From contig NZ_CP009458.1 in the NCBI RefSeq assembly GCF_000758305.1, positions 1,550,001 to 1,614,000 on the forward strand: a stretch of DNA of 64,000 nt, written 5' to 3'. Shown piece after piece: positions 7,985-15,975 of the stretch. The notes under the pieces were generated by a model, which searched no databases, was not told where the DNA came from, and was given only the letters and a program-made list of their open reading frames with translations. The translations under genes were made by a program, and so were the position numbers. The DNA is from Cedecea neteri (GTDB lineage Bacteria > Pseudomonadota > Gammaproteobacteria > Enterobacterales > Enterobacteriaceae). Position 1 is the stretch's first letter. Every line of letters starts with the position of its first letter.

Positions 7985-9118
7985 ATGTTTGACCTGATCC
8001 TGCGCCAGGCGCGGCTGGTGGACGATACCGTGATCGATATCGCCCTGAAGGACGGCAAGATTGCCGCCTTAGGCAAGATAACCGGCGAGGCAACTGAAGA
8101 GCGCCAGCTGAACGGCAGGTACTACGTCAGCGCCGGCTGGATTGACTCCCACGTTCACTGTTATCCCAAGTCCCCTATCTACCACGACGAACCTGACAGC
8201 GTAGGGATTCATACCGGCGTGACCACGGTCGTTGATGCCGGAAGCACCGGGGCCGATGACGTCGACGATTTCTATCAAATCACCCGCAGCGCCGCGACGG
8301 AAGTTTATGCGTTGCTCAACATCTCCCGCGTGGGCCTGATTGCCCAGAACGAACTGTCCAATATGGCGAATATTGACGCTGACGCCGTGCGCGGCGCGGT
8401 GAAGCGCCACCCGGACTTTATCGTGGGCTTAAAAGCGCGGATGAGCAGCAGCGTGGTGGGAGACAACGGAATTACGCCGCTGGTGCGCGCTAAGGCTATC
8501 CAAAAAGAAAACGGTGACTTGCCGCTGATGGTGCACATCGGCAACAACCCACCGGACCTCGATGAAGTGGCCGAGCTGCTGACCAGCGGCGATATCATCA
8601 CCCACTGCTATAACGGTAAGCCGAACCGCATTCTTAATCCGGCCGGGCAACTGAGAGCCTCCGTGGCGCAGGCGATTCAGCGCGGCGTGCGTCTGGATGT
8701 CGGGCACGGCACCGCCAGCTTTAGTTTTGACGTGGCGCGTGTCGCTATTCAGCAGGGCATTCTGCCGCACAGCATCAGTTCGGATATCTACTGCCGCAAC
8801 CGCATCAGCGGCCCGGTGCATTCACTTGGCGCAGTGATGTCGAAATTCCTCTCCATTGGCCTGTCGTTGCCTCAGGTTATCGACTGCGTGACCGCTCACG
8901 CTGCCGATGGATTACGTCTGAAAAATAAAGGTCGCCTGGCCGTGGGGCTTGATGGCGATCTGACCGTCTTTGAGCTGCGCCGCCAGCCAACGGTATTTAC
9001 CGACGCAGAGCAGCAAACGCTGACGGGTGACCAGGCGCTGGTGGCGTTGGCCGCAGTGCGCGCCGGGAAATGGTTTACTACCGAACAAGGGAAAGCTGAA
9101 CATGTCTTCGATCTATGA
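7985..9118 (+). CDS. Amidohydrolase/deacetylase family metallohydrolase (EF_0837 type)
   Basis: A 377-residue amidohydrolase of the group that includes Atu3266 (cog3964). Metal-binding residues can be seen: HxH at H56/H58 in IDSHVHC, the probable carboxylated lysine K150 in VGLKARMS, H184 in MVHIGNN, H207 in ITHCYNGK and D267 in SSDIYC. Known relatives cleave acyl groups from small carboxylates. Here it likely removes an N- or O-acyl group so that the product can enter the ammonia lyase next door. AAGGAGAAAG precedes the ATG. The gene end overlaps the lyase start by 17 bases. Confidence 0.85.
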   Translation: MFDLILRQARLVDDTVIDIALKDGKIAALGKITGEATEERQLNGRYYVSAGWIDSHVHCYPKSPIYHDEPDSVGIHTGVTTVVDAGSTGADDVDDFYQITRSAATEVYALLNISRVGLIAQNELSNMANIDADAVRGAVKRHPDFIVGLKARMSSSVVGDNGITPLVRAKAIQKENGDLPLMVHIGNNPPDLDEVAELLTSGDIITHCYNGKPNRILNPAGQLRASVAQAIQRGVRLDVGHGTASFSFDVARVAIQQGILPHSISSDIYCRNRISGPVHSLGAVMSKFLSIGLSLPQVIDCVTAHAADGLRLKNKGRLAVGLDGDLTVFELRRQPTVFTDAEQQTLTGDQALVALAAVRAGKWFTTEQGKAEHVFDL

Positions 9119-10214
9119 AAAATACAATTTAAAACAGGTGATTAACGCATCTGGCCGCATGACTGCCCTCGGTGTGTCTACGCCTCGCCCGGAAGTGGTG
9201 GACGCGGTCACCACCGGCATGAATCACTACTTCGAAATGAAGGATCTGGTCAACAAGACCGGCGCCTACATTGCCGGGCTGCTCGACGTTGAAGCGGCGA
9301 CCGTGGTGTCCTGCGCTTCTGCCGGTATTGCCCAATCTGTAGCTGCGGTGCTGGTAAAAGACAATCAATGGCTGATCGAGAACCTGCATGCCGCCCCGCT
9401 GGAGAACAACGAGATTGTGCTGCCGAAGGGCCACAACGTTAACTTCGGTGCGCCGGTCGGCACTATGGTGAACCTGGGCGGCGGCAAAATCGTTGAAGCG
9501 GGCTACGCCAACGAATGTTCAGCAGACCAGCTGGCTGCGGCCATTTCTCCACGCACGGCGGCCATTCTTTACATCAAATCCCACCATTCGGTGCAGAAAA
9601 GCATGCTCAGCGTTGAGCAGGCTGTTGTCGTGGCACGTAAGCACAACCTGCCGCTGATTGTTGACGCTGCAGCAGAAGAAGATTTGCAGTGCTATTACCG
9701 CGCCGGGGCTGACCTGGTGATTTACAGCGGGGCGAAAGCCATTGAAGGCCCAACCAGTGGGCTGGTGATCGGCAAAGAGCAGTACGTCGAGTGGGTGAAG
9801 CTGCAAACTGGCGGCATCGGGCGTGCGATGAAAGTCGGTAAAGAAGGCATTCTCGGCCTGACCTGCGCGATTGAGCATTACCTGAGCGCGGCCAAAGAGA
9901 GCGGGGCCGAAATGGTCGCCAAAATGACGCCGTTTATCGACAGCCTGAACACGCTGAACGGCGTTACCGCGCGCGTGGTGTGGGACGCCGCTGGCCGTGA
10001 TATCGCCCGCAGCGAAATCAAGTTCGATGAAGCGACCGTTGGCATCAGCACCGGCGAACTGGTCAGCAAGCTGAAACAAGGCGAATACGCCATCTACTTC
10101 CGTGGCTACAAGGCTAACGAAGGCATTATTGAAGCGGATGTGCGCAGCGTAAGTGCGGCACAGCTGGAGATTATTTACCGCTGCATCAAAGCGCTGGTAA
10201 GCAAGGAGAAATAA
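9102..10214 (+). CDS. DgaE-family PLP-dependent ammonia lyase (EF_0838 type)
   Basis: A 370-residue PLP enzyme of the SelA-like branch. The Schiff-base lysine is K212 in YSGAKAIEGP and the pyridine-nitrogen aspartate is D188 in LIVDAAAEED. The best known relative, Salmonella DgaE, converts D-glucosaminate 6-phosphate to 2-keto-3-deoxygluconate 6-phosphate plus ammonia. The start at 9102 (MSSIYEKYN) gives the family length and overlaps the preceding gene. Two bases separate its stop from the aldolase start. The substrate here may differ, because no PTS permease is present to deliver a phosphorylated sugar. Confidence 0.85.
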   Translation: MSSIYEKYNLKQVINASGRMTALGVSTPRPEVVDAVTTGMNHYFEMKDLVNKTGAYIAGLLDVEAATVVSCASAGIAQSVAAVLVKDNQWLIENLHAAPLENNEIVLPKGHNVNFGAPVGTMVNLGGGKIVEAGYANECSADQLAAAISPRTAAILYIKSHHSVQKSMLSVEQAVVVARKHNLPLIVDAAAEEDLQCYYRAGADLVIYSGAKAIEGPTSGLVIGKEQYVEWVKLQTGGIGRAMKVGKEGILGLTCAIEHYLSAAKESGAEMVAKMTPFIDSLNTLNGVTARVVWDAAGRDIARSEIKFDEATVGISTGELVSKLKQGEYAIYFRGYKANEGIIEADVRSVSAAQLEIIYRCIKALVSKEK

Positions 10215-10216
10215 GC

Positions 10217-10957
10217 ATGAAACTGACCCCGAATTTTTACCGTGACCGCGTGTGCCTGAACGTCCTGGCCGGCTCCAAAGAAAACGCCAAAGAGATTTAC
10301 CAGGCGGCGGAAGGCCATGTGCTGGTCGGCGTGTTATCTAAAAACTACCCGGATGTAGCAAGCGCGGTCGCCGACATGCGTGATTACGCGGCGCTCATCG
10401 ACAACGCGCTGTCCGTTGGCCTTGGTGCAGGCGACCCGAACCAATCTGCCATGGTGAGTGAAATCTCCGGCCAGATTCAGCCCCAGCACGTCAACCAGGT
10501 GTTTACCGGCGTGGGCACCAGCCGCGCGCTGCTGGGCCAGAATGACAGCGTGGTCAACGGCCTGGTTTCACCGACCGGCACCGTCGGGATGGTAAAAATC
10601 TCCACCGGCCCGTTAAGCTCTGGCGCTGCAGACGGTATCGTGCCTGTGGAGACCGCGATTGCGCTGCTGAAGGATATGGGCGGCAGCTCAATCAAATATT
10701 TCCCGATGGGTGGGCTGGACTGCCGCGAAGAGTATCAGGCGGTAGCGGAAGCCTGTGCGAAGCATGATTTCTGGCTGGAGCCGACCGGCGGCATCGATCT
10801 CGAGAACTACGAGGAGATCCTGAAGATTGCGCTGGATGCCGGCGTTAGCAAAGTGATCCCGCATATTTACAGTTCGATTATCGACAAGGCCAGCGGCAAT
10901 ACGCGTCCGGCAGATGTTGCCACGCTGTTGGCGATGACGAAGAAGCTGGTGGGGTAA
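10217..10957 (+). CDS. DgaF-family 2-keto-3-deoxy-6-phosphogluconate aldolase (EF_0839 type)
   Basis: A 246-residue TIM-barrel protein of the KDGP aldolase family that follows DgaE-like lyases; the known reaction splits KDGP into pyruvate and glyceraldehyde 3-phosphate. The segment IKYFPMGGLDCREEY followed by WLEPTGGIDLENY (about residues 156-198) is typical of the phosphate-binding and catalytic loops. AAGGAGAAATAAGC precedes the ATG. It closes the eight-gene operon, since a palindromic repeat block begins 14 bases later. Confidence 0.85.
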   Translation: MKLTPNFYRDRVCLNVLAGSKENAKEIYQAAEGHVLVGVLSKNYPDVASAVADMRDYAALIDNALSVGLGAGDPNQSAMVSEISGQIQPQHVNQVFTGVGTSRALLGQNDSVVNGLVSPTGTVGMVKISTGPLSSGAADGIVPVETAIALLKDMGGSSIKYFPMGGLDCREEYQAVAEACAKHDFWLEPTGGIDLENYEEILKIALDAGVSKVIPHIYSSIIDKASGNTRPADVATLLAMTKKLVG

Positions 10958-10971
10958 AGCGCTCGCTGTTT

Positions 10972-11062
10972 CCCCTCTCCCAAAGGGGCGAGGGGGAAAA
11001 TAAAGACTGATGTGACTAAGAAAGATCCCCTCTCCCTTTTAGGGAGAGGGTTAGGGTGAGGG
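10972..11062. repeat. REP-like palindromic repeats, two units
   Basis: Two GC-rich hairpins lie between the aldolase and lactonase genes: 10972-10996 (CCCCTCTCCC, loop, GGGGCGAGGGG) and 11027-11062 (CCCCTCTCCC ... GGGAGAGGG followed by TTAGGGTGAGGG). The same unit recurs at 14218-14356. They resemble the intergenic palindromes common in enterobacteria and may end or stabilise the upstream transcript. Confidence 0.7.
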
Positions 11063-11098
11063 TATAATCCTCATCAACCACACTTCGAGGACAAACGC

Positions 11099-12250
11099 AT
11101 GTCTGCACGCACTCTGCTTGTTGCTTCATTTGCCTTACTCGCCGCTGGCAACAGCGCGGCGCAAAGTCATTACGCTTGGGTGGGAACCTACAACCCGAAC
11201 GGCGAAGGACTTTACCGCTTCCAGGTTGACACCAAAACCGGCGCGCTTAGCGAGAAAACGCTGGTCAGCTCGCTGCCGAACGCCGCACAGCTCACCGCGT
11301 CGCCGGACGGTAAAACGCTGTATGTGGCCAGCGAAGCCGAGAAAGGCGTGGTAGCGGCATTGCGCGTGGGCGATGACGGAAGTGTGACCGAACTGAATCA
11401 GGTATCTTCCGGGGGCGCGGGCCCGGTTTATCTGTCTTTAACGCCGCAGGGCAAGCACCTGCTGGTGGCTAATTACGTGAGCGGCTCAATCTCCGTGCTG
11501 CCGATTAATGCAGATGGCAGCCTGCAGGAAGCCAGCGACAAGCATCAGGACAGCGGTGAGCCGGGGGCGGCGAAACCAGAAGCTGCGGTAGAAGGCAGCT
11601 TTGCCGCCAGCGATCATAACGGCCCGCATGCCCATATGATTGCCGCCGATCCGAGCGGCAAGTTTGTCTTCTCCACCGATCTTGGCCTGGATCGGATCTA
11701 CCAGTATCGCTTTGATCAAAACAAAGGTGTGCTGGAGCCAAACGATCCGCCGTTTATCGCCGCCTCTTCAAAAGGCGCAGGACCGCGCCACTTTGTCTTT
11801 GCCGCAGACGGCGCGAGCCTGTGGTTGATTAACGAAGAAGCTTCTACGCTTACCCATTACAAGCTTGACCGAGAGAAAGGCACGCTGACCGAAGGAAAGA
11901 CGATTTCTTCCCTGCCAAAAGGCTATAAGGGCACGAGCTTTGCCGCGGGCCTGGTGCTGAGCCACGACGGCAAGCAACTGTATGTGGCCAACCGCCTGCA
12001 TAACAGCATCGCGCATTTCAGCGTGGGCGCTAATGGCGAGCTTACGCACCAGGACGATATCTGGACGCGAGGCGACTATCCACGAGGCCTGACGCTGGAT
12101 AATACCGGCAAACATCTTTATGCCCTGAACCAGCGCAGCGATAACATTACTCGTTTTAGCGTGGCACCGGGCAACGGTAAATTAACTTTTATCGAGGATT
12201 ATACGGCGGTGGGAAGCCCGTCACAGATGGTCTTCACCCCGTTTAAGTAA
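11099..12250 (+). CDS. Exported lactonase family protein, seven-bladed beta-propeller
   Basis: A 383-residue protein of the lactonase family related to the Pgl type of 6-phosphogluconolactonase. Unlike cytoplasmic Pgl, it opens with a clear signal peptide (LLVASFALLAAGNSAAQ, cleavage near residue 22), so it should act in the periplasm. Repeating blades are visible as LTASPDGKTLYVAS, LSLTPQGKHLLVAN, IAADPSGKFVFSTD and LVLSHDGKQLYVAN. It sits between the catabolic operon and its regulator and may hydrolyse an aldonolactone before uptake. The reaction is inferred. Confidence 0.75.
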   Translation: MSARTLLVASFALLAAGNSAAQSHYAWVGTYNPNGEGLYRFQVDTKTGALSEKTLVSSLPNAAQLTASPDGKTLYVASEAEKGVVAALRVGDDGSVTELNQVSSGGAGPVYLSLTPQGKHLLVANYVSGSISVLPINADGSLQEASDKHQDSGEPGAAKPEAAVEGSFAASDHNGPHAHMIAADPSGKFVFSTDLGLDRIYQYRFDQNKGVLEPNDPPFIAASSKGAGPRHFVFAADGASLWLINEEASTLTHYKLDREKGTLTEGKTISSLPKGYKGTSFAAGLVLSHDGKQLYVANRLHNSIAHFSVGANGELTHQDDIWTRGDYPRGLTLDNTGKHLYALNQRSDNITRFSVAPGNGKLTFIEDYTAVGSPSQMVFTPFK

Positions 12251-12296
12251 AGCAGGACGGGGCGCTTAAACGCCCCGATAACCAAAGGAAGCGGTA

Positions 12297-14207
12297 GTGA
12301 GATTCCCCAATCAACGGCTGGCTCAGCTTTTTGAGATGCTGCAAAACGAAACGCTGCCCCAGGATGAACTGGCGCGGCGTTTGTCCGTTTCTACTCGTAC
12401 GGTTCGGGCCGACATCACGGCGCTTAATGCGCTGATGTCAGGCTTCGGGGCTCAGTTTACGCTTACCCGCGGTGCGGGCTATCAACTGAATATCGAGGAT
12501 ACTGAGCGTTACGGCGAGCTGGTGCAGCATCGCCCGCGTCAGCTTCGTATTCCTCGCACTTCGCCAGAACGCGTGCATTACCTTGTGGTGCGTTTTTTGA
12601 CGGCGGCGTTTTCACTGAAGCTGGAAGATCTGGCCGAAGAGTGGTTTGTCAGCCGGGCCACGCTGCAAAGCGATATGGCCGAAGTGCGGGAGTGGTTTAA
12701 CCGCTATCACCTGACTATTGAGACACGCCCGCGCCACGGCATGAAGCTGTTCGGCAGCGAAACGGCTATTCGCGCCTGCCTGACCGATCTGCTGTGGCAG
12801 TTAGCCTTAGAGGACAGCGAAAATCCGTTATTGACGGAAGAAGCGCTGAACGCGGGTGTCCCGGAGTTGCTCGCCGGTTCGCTGCACGATTGCTTTACCC
12901 GCTGCCACATCCGCCTGACCGATGAAGGCGAGCAGTTTATTCGCCTCTATTGTTCGGTGGCGGTTCGTCGCATCAGCGAAGGCTATCCGCTCCCGGAATT
13001 TACGGCGGATAACGTTGATGTCCAGGTGAAAGAGGCGGCCAGACAGATTGCCGCTCTTCTTCAGCAACTGGCGGGTAAGCCGCTTTCCGAAGCTGAAGAG
13101 CAGTGGCTGCAGGTGCATATCGCCTCGCGGCAGGTGCAGGAAGTGGCGCCGAGCGCGATCAGCGCCGACGATGACGAAGCGCTGGTTAACTACATCCTGC
13201 GCTACATCAACACCCACTATAACTACAACCTTCTTAGCGACGAGCAGCTGCACGCCGACCTGCTGACCCACATCAAGACGATGATCACCCGGGTGCGCTA
13301 CCAGATAAACATCCCGAACCCCCTGCTGGCTAACATCAAACAGCATTATCCGCTGGCTTACGACATGACGCTGGCGGCGGTCTCAAGCTGGGGAAAATAT
13401 ACCCCTTACGCCATCAGTGAAAACGAAATTGGTTTTCTGGTGTTGCACATCGGCGTGGGTCTGGAACGCCATTACAACATTGGTTACCAGAGGCATCCTC
13501 GCGTGCTGCTGGTTTGCGATACCGGGAATTCGACGGTGCGTATGCTGCAGGCGATGCTGCTGCGTAAATATCCGCAGGTGGAAGTGACCAACATTATTTC
13601 TCTGCGCGACTACGAGCAGCTCGAAACCGTGGATGAGGACTTTGTGATCAGCACGGCGCGCATCAATGAGAAAGAAAAGCCGGTGGTGGTGATGGCGCCG
13701 TTCCCGACGGACTATCAGCTCGAACAGCTTGGCAAGCTGGTGCTGGTGGACAGAACAAGGCCTTACATGCTGGAGAAATTCTTCGATGCCAGCCATTTCC
13801 GCATTATCGATCGGCCTATGACTCAGCAGCAGCTGTTCCTGACACTCTGTGAGCAGCTGGAGCGGGAAGGCGTGGTTGATGCAGATTTTCATCCGTCGGT
13901 GGTGGAGCGCGAGGCCATCGTCAGTACCATGCTGGGCGAAGGCATTGCGCTGCCGCACTCGCTGGGCCTGCTGGCGAAAAAAACGGTGGTTTACACCGTG
14001 CTGGCGCCGCACGGTATTAGCTGGGGGGATGAGACGGCACACGTGATCTTCCTGCTGGCGATTAGCAAAAGCGAATACGAAGAGGCGATGGCGATTTACG
14101 ACCTGTTTGTGACGTTCCTGCGTGAGCGAGCGATGGTTCGGCTGCGCGAGAGTAAGGATTTTGACAGTTTTAAAGCGGTGGCGATGGAGTGCCTGAGTAA
14201 GCTGTAA
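12297..14207 (+). CDS. BglG/LicR-type PRD transcription regulator with EIIA domain
   Basis: A 636-residue multidomain regulator. Domains in order: N-terminal HTH (residues 1-65, DELARRLSVSTRTVRADI), second HTH/Mga-like region (about 90-175), two PRDs (about 185-400), an EIIB-like segment starting RVLLVCDTGNST (about 403-490), and a C-terminal EIIA of the mannitol/fructose type with the likely phospho-histidine H554 in GIALPHSLG. Such proteins bind DNA and are tuned by PTS phosphorylation. It starts at GTG with AGGAAG ahead. It probably controls the operon at 5435-10957, although no PTS permease is encoded there. Confidence 0.85.
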   Translation: MRFPNQRLAQLFEMLQNETLPQDELARRLSVSTRTVRADITALNALMSGFGAQFTLTRGAGYQLNIEDTERYGELVQHRPRQLRIPRTSPERVHYLVVRFLTAAFSLKLEDLAEEWFVSRATLQSDMAEVREWFNRYHLTIETRPRHGMKLFGSETAIRACLTDLLWQLALEDSENPLLTEEALNAGVPELLAGSLHDCFTRCHIRLTDEGEQFIRLYCSVAVRRISEGYPLPEFTADNVDVQVKEAARQIAALLQQLAGKPLSEAEEQWLQVHIASRQVQEVAPSAISADDDEALVNYILRYINTHYNYNLLSDEQLHADLLTHIKTMITRVRYQINIPNPLLANIKQHYPLAYDMTLAAVSSWGKYTPYAISENEIGFLVLHIGVGLERHYNIGYQRHPRVLLVCDTGNSTVRMLQAMLLRKYPQVEVTNIISLRDYEQLETVDEDFVISTARINEKEKPVVVMAPFPTDYQLEQLGKLVLVDRTRPYMLEKFFDASHFRIIDRPMTQQQLFLTLCEQLEREGVVDADFHPSVVEREAIVSTMLGEGIALPHSLGLLAKKTVVYTVLAPHGISWGDETAHVIFLLAISKSEYEEAMAIYDLFVTFLRERAMVRLRESKDFDSFKAVAMECLSKL

Positions 14208-14217
14208 TTGCAGTTGA

Positions 14218-14356
14218 CCCTCACCCCGGCCCTCTCCCTGGAAGGGAGAGGGGGAATTCAGTGGGCGAATTTATCCCAGCTTTAAGGAATATTGGGATTA
14301 AATGGGCGGGCTTTTTTATCCCCTCTCCCCTGTGGGGAGAGGGTTAGGGTGAGGGG
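14218..14356. repeat. Pair of inverted REP-like palindromes
   Basis: Two units of the same family as at 10972-11062 face each other: 14218-14254 in minus orientation and 14320-14356 in plus orientation (each a CTCTCCC/GGGAGAG stem flanked by TTAGGGTGAGGG or its variant). The pair lies between the convergent regulator and dolP genes, a typical REP position, and could serve as a two-way transcription end. Confidence 0.7.
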
Positions 14357-14359
14357 CCG

Positions 14360-14935
14360 TTATTTCAGGATCGTGAACGCGGTGGTGACGTGCTTCACGC
14401 CGCTAACCCGGCTGGCAATATCCGCCGCGGCTTTACCTTCACGTTCGGTTACCAGACCAAGCAGGAACACTTCGCCATTCTCCGTAGTGACCTTCACGTT
14501 AGACGATTTCACCTGGTCGCTGGTGAGCAACTGAGAGCGAACTTTTGTGGTGATCCAGGTATCGCTAGACGCAACGCCCAGGCCGACCGGAGCCATAATT
14601 CGAATCTCGTTATAGACTTCGGTTGCGCCGTCTACGCCCAGCGCAATTTGCTTCGCGCGAGAGGCGAGATCCGGATTAGGAGACTGACCGGCCAGTAACA
14701 CTTTGCCCTGGTAAGCCGTCACGTTAATACGCGCTTCTTTCTTGATTTGCTCATCCTTGTTGAGCGCGCTGTTCACGCGTAATTCAAGCGTGCCGTCATC
14801 AACCTGAGTCCCAACGGTGCGTGGGTCTGTCGCAGTTTTTGTCGCTACGGCGGCGCTTCCCACAACAACGGCACCGACGCAGCCCTGTAGCAACAGCGCG
14901 GAAATAAGAACTGCGACTGGCGTAATGGCCTTCAT
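14360..14935 (-). CDS. dolP: Outer-membrane lipoprotein with two BON domains
   Basis: DolP (formerly YraP) is an outer-membrane lipoprotein that binds anionic phospholipid at division sites and supports outer-membrane integrity and BAM function. The 191 residues start MKAITPVAVLISALLLQGC, with the lipobox cysteine at residue 19, followed by two BON domains (about residues 45-115 and 125-190). The start shown matches the E. coli length; an ATG two codons upstream (14941) has somewhat better ribosome-site spacing. It lies 32 bases downstream of diaA. Confidence 0.93.
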   Translation of the reverse strand: MKAITPVAVLISALLLQGCVGAVVVGSAAVATKTATDPRTVGTQVDDGTLELRVNSALNKDEQIKKEARINVTAYQGKVLLAGQSPNPDLASRAKQIALGVDGATEVYNEIRIMAPVGLGVASSDTWITTKVRSQLLTSDQVKSSNVKVTTENGEVFLLGLVTEREGKAAADIASRVSGVKHVTTAFTILK

Positions 14936-14967
14936 GTTCATTCCTTCTCCTTTCTCAAAATTAGCTA

Positions 14968-15558
14968 TTAGCCATCCTGGTGGGGAAATAGCGTATTGTC
15001 GATCAGATCGCATAAACAGTTTACCGTCAGCATATGCATCTCCTGGATGCGGGCGCTGCGATGAGAAGGGATTCGGATTTCAACATCCTGTGGCCCCAAC
15101 AGTCCTGCCAGTTCGCCGCCGTCATAGCCCGTCAGCGCGACGATGGTCATGTCGCGGGTGACAGCGGCCTCAACCGCTTTGACAATATCACGGCTATTGC
15201 CTCGGGTGGAAATCGCCAGCAAAACGTCCCCGGCGTGGCCCAGCGCACGGACCTGTTTGGCATAAACTTCTTCATGCAGACGGTCGTTAGCGATCGCGGT
15301 TAAGACCACATTATCTGCATTAAGTGCAATGGCCGGTAAACTAGGGCGCTCTGTTTCAAAACGGTTGATCATGCTGGCAGCAAAATGCTGTGCGTTGGCG
15401 GCGGAGGTACCATTGCCACAACAGAGGATTTTGTTGCCGTTCAGCAAAGACTGAACCAGCGTCATCGCGGCACGGGAGATGGCGTCCGGCAGGGCTTCCG
15501 CTGCGGCAATCTGAGTTTGAATACTTTCCGTGAAGCAGACTTTGATTCTTTCGAGCAC
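14968..15558 (-). CDS. diaA: DnaA initiator-associating protein DiaA
   Basis: DiaA is a 196-residue SIS-fold tetramer that binds several DnaA molecules and promotes their ordered assembly at oriC. The sequence is nearly identical to my memory of E. coli DiaA, including NGNKILCCGNGTSAANAQHF and STRGNSRDIV. The start is GTG. It stands in the yraN-diaA-dolP run. The datA locus in this same window is another DnaA control element. Confidence 0.95.
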   Translation of the reverse strand: MLERIKVCFTESIQTQIAAAEALPDAISRAAMTLVQSLLNGNKILCCGNGTSAANAQHFAASMINRFETERPSLPAIALNADNVVLTAIANDRLHEEVYAKQVRALGHAGDVLLAISTRGNSRDIVKAVEAAVTRDMTIVALTGYDGGELAGLLGPQDVEIRIPSHRSARIQEMHMLTVNCLCDLIDNTLFPHQDG

Positions 15559-15579
15559 GTTGATTCTACCTGGAGTTTT

Positions 15580-15975
15580 TTAGATATCGGCGGCAAACGC
15601 GTTGGTCAGCCACGCTATTTCATTGCCGGTGAAAGCTAACACATCGAAACGGCAATCTACAGTATCAAAACTTTGACCTTTGCCGCTAAGCCAAACCTGA
15701 GCGGCATGCAGCAGGCGCAGTTGCTTGCTGCGCGTTACGCTGGCGGCGGCTCCGCCGAACTTATCGTTACGCCGAAAACGCACTTCCACAAAAACGATAA
15801 CCTGCTGCTGTTGCATGATGAGGTCGATTTCGCCGCCGCGAACATGCACGTTCGCGGCCACAAAGCGCATTCCTTCGCGCTCAAGATAGCGACGCGCCTG
15901 CTGTTCATAGTGCGCGCCGCGTTGCTTGCGGTTCAGGAGACCGGAACGATCTGGCCCTGACTGAATTGCAGCCAA
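15580..15975 (-). CDS. yraN: YraN family endonuclease-like protein (UPF0102)
   Basis: A 131-residue member of UPF0102 with a predicted Holliday-junction-resolvase/restriction-like nuclease fold; residues GGEIDLI and FVEVRFR (about 46-70) match the D...ExK-type core. The cellular role is not established. Its start lies 43 bases inside the end of lpoA, as in E. coli, so the two are co-transcribed and probably coupled. Confidence 0.9.
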   Translation of the reverse strand: MAAIQSGPDRSGLLNRKQRGAHYEQQARRYLEREGMRFVAANVHVRGGEIDLIMQQQQVIVFVEVRFRRNDKFGGAAASVTRSKQLRLLHAAQVWLSGKGQSFDTVDCRFDVLAFTGNEIAWLTNAFAADI

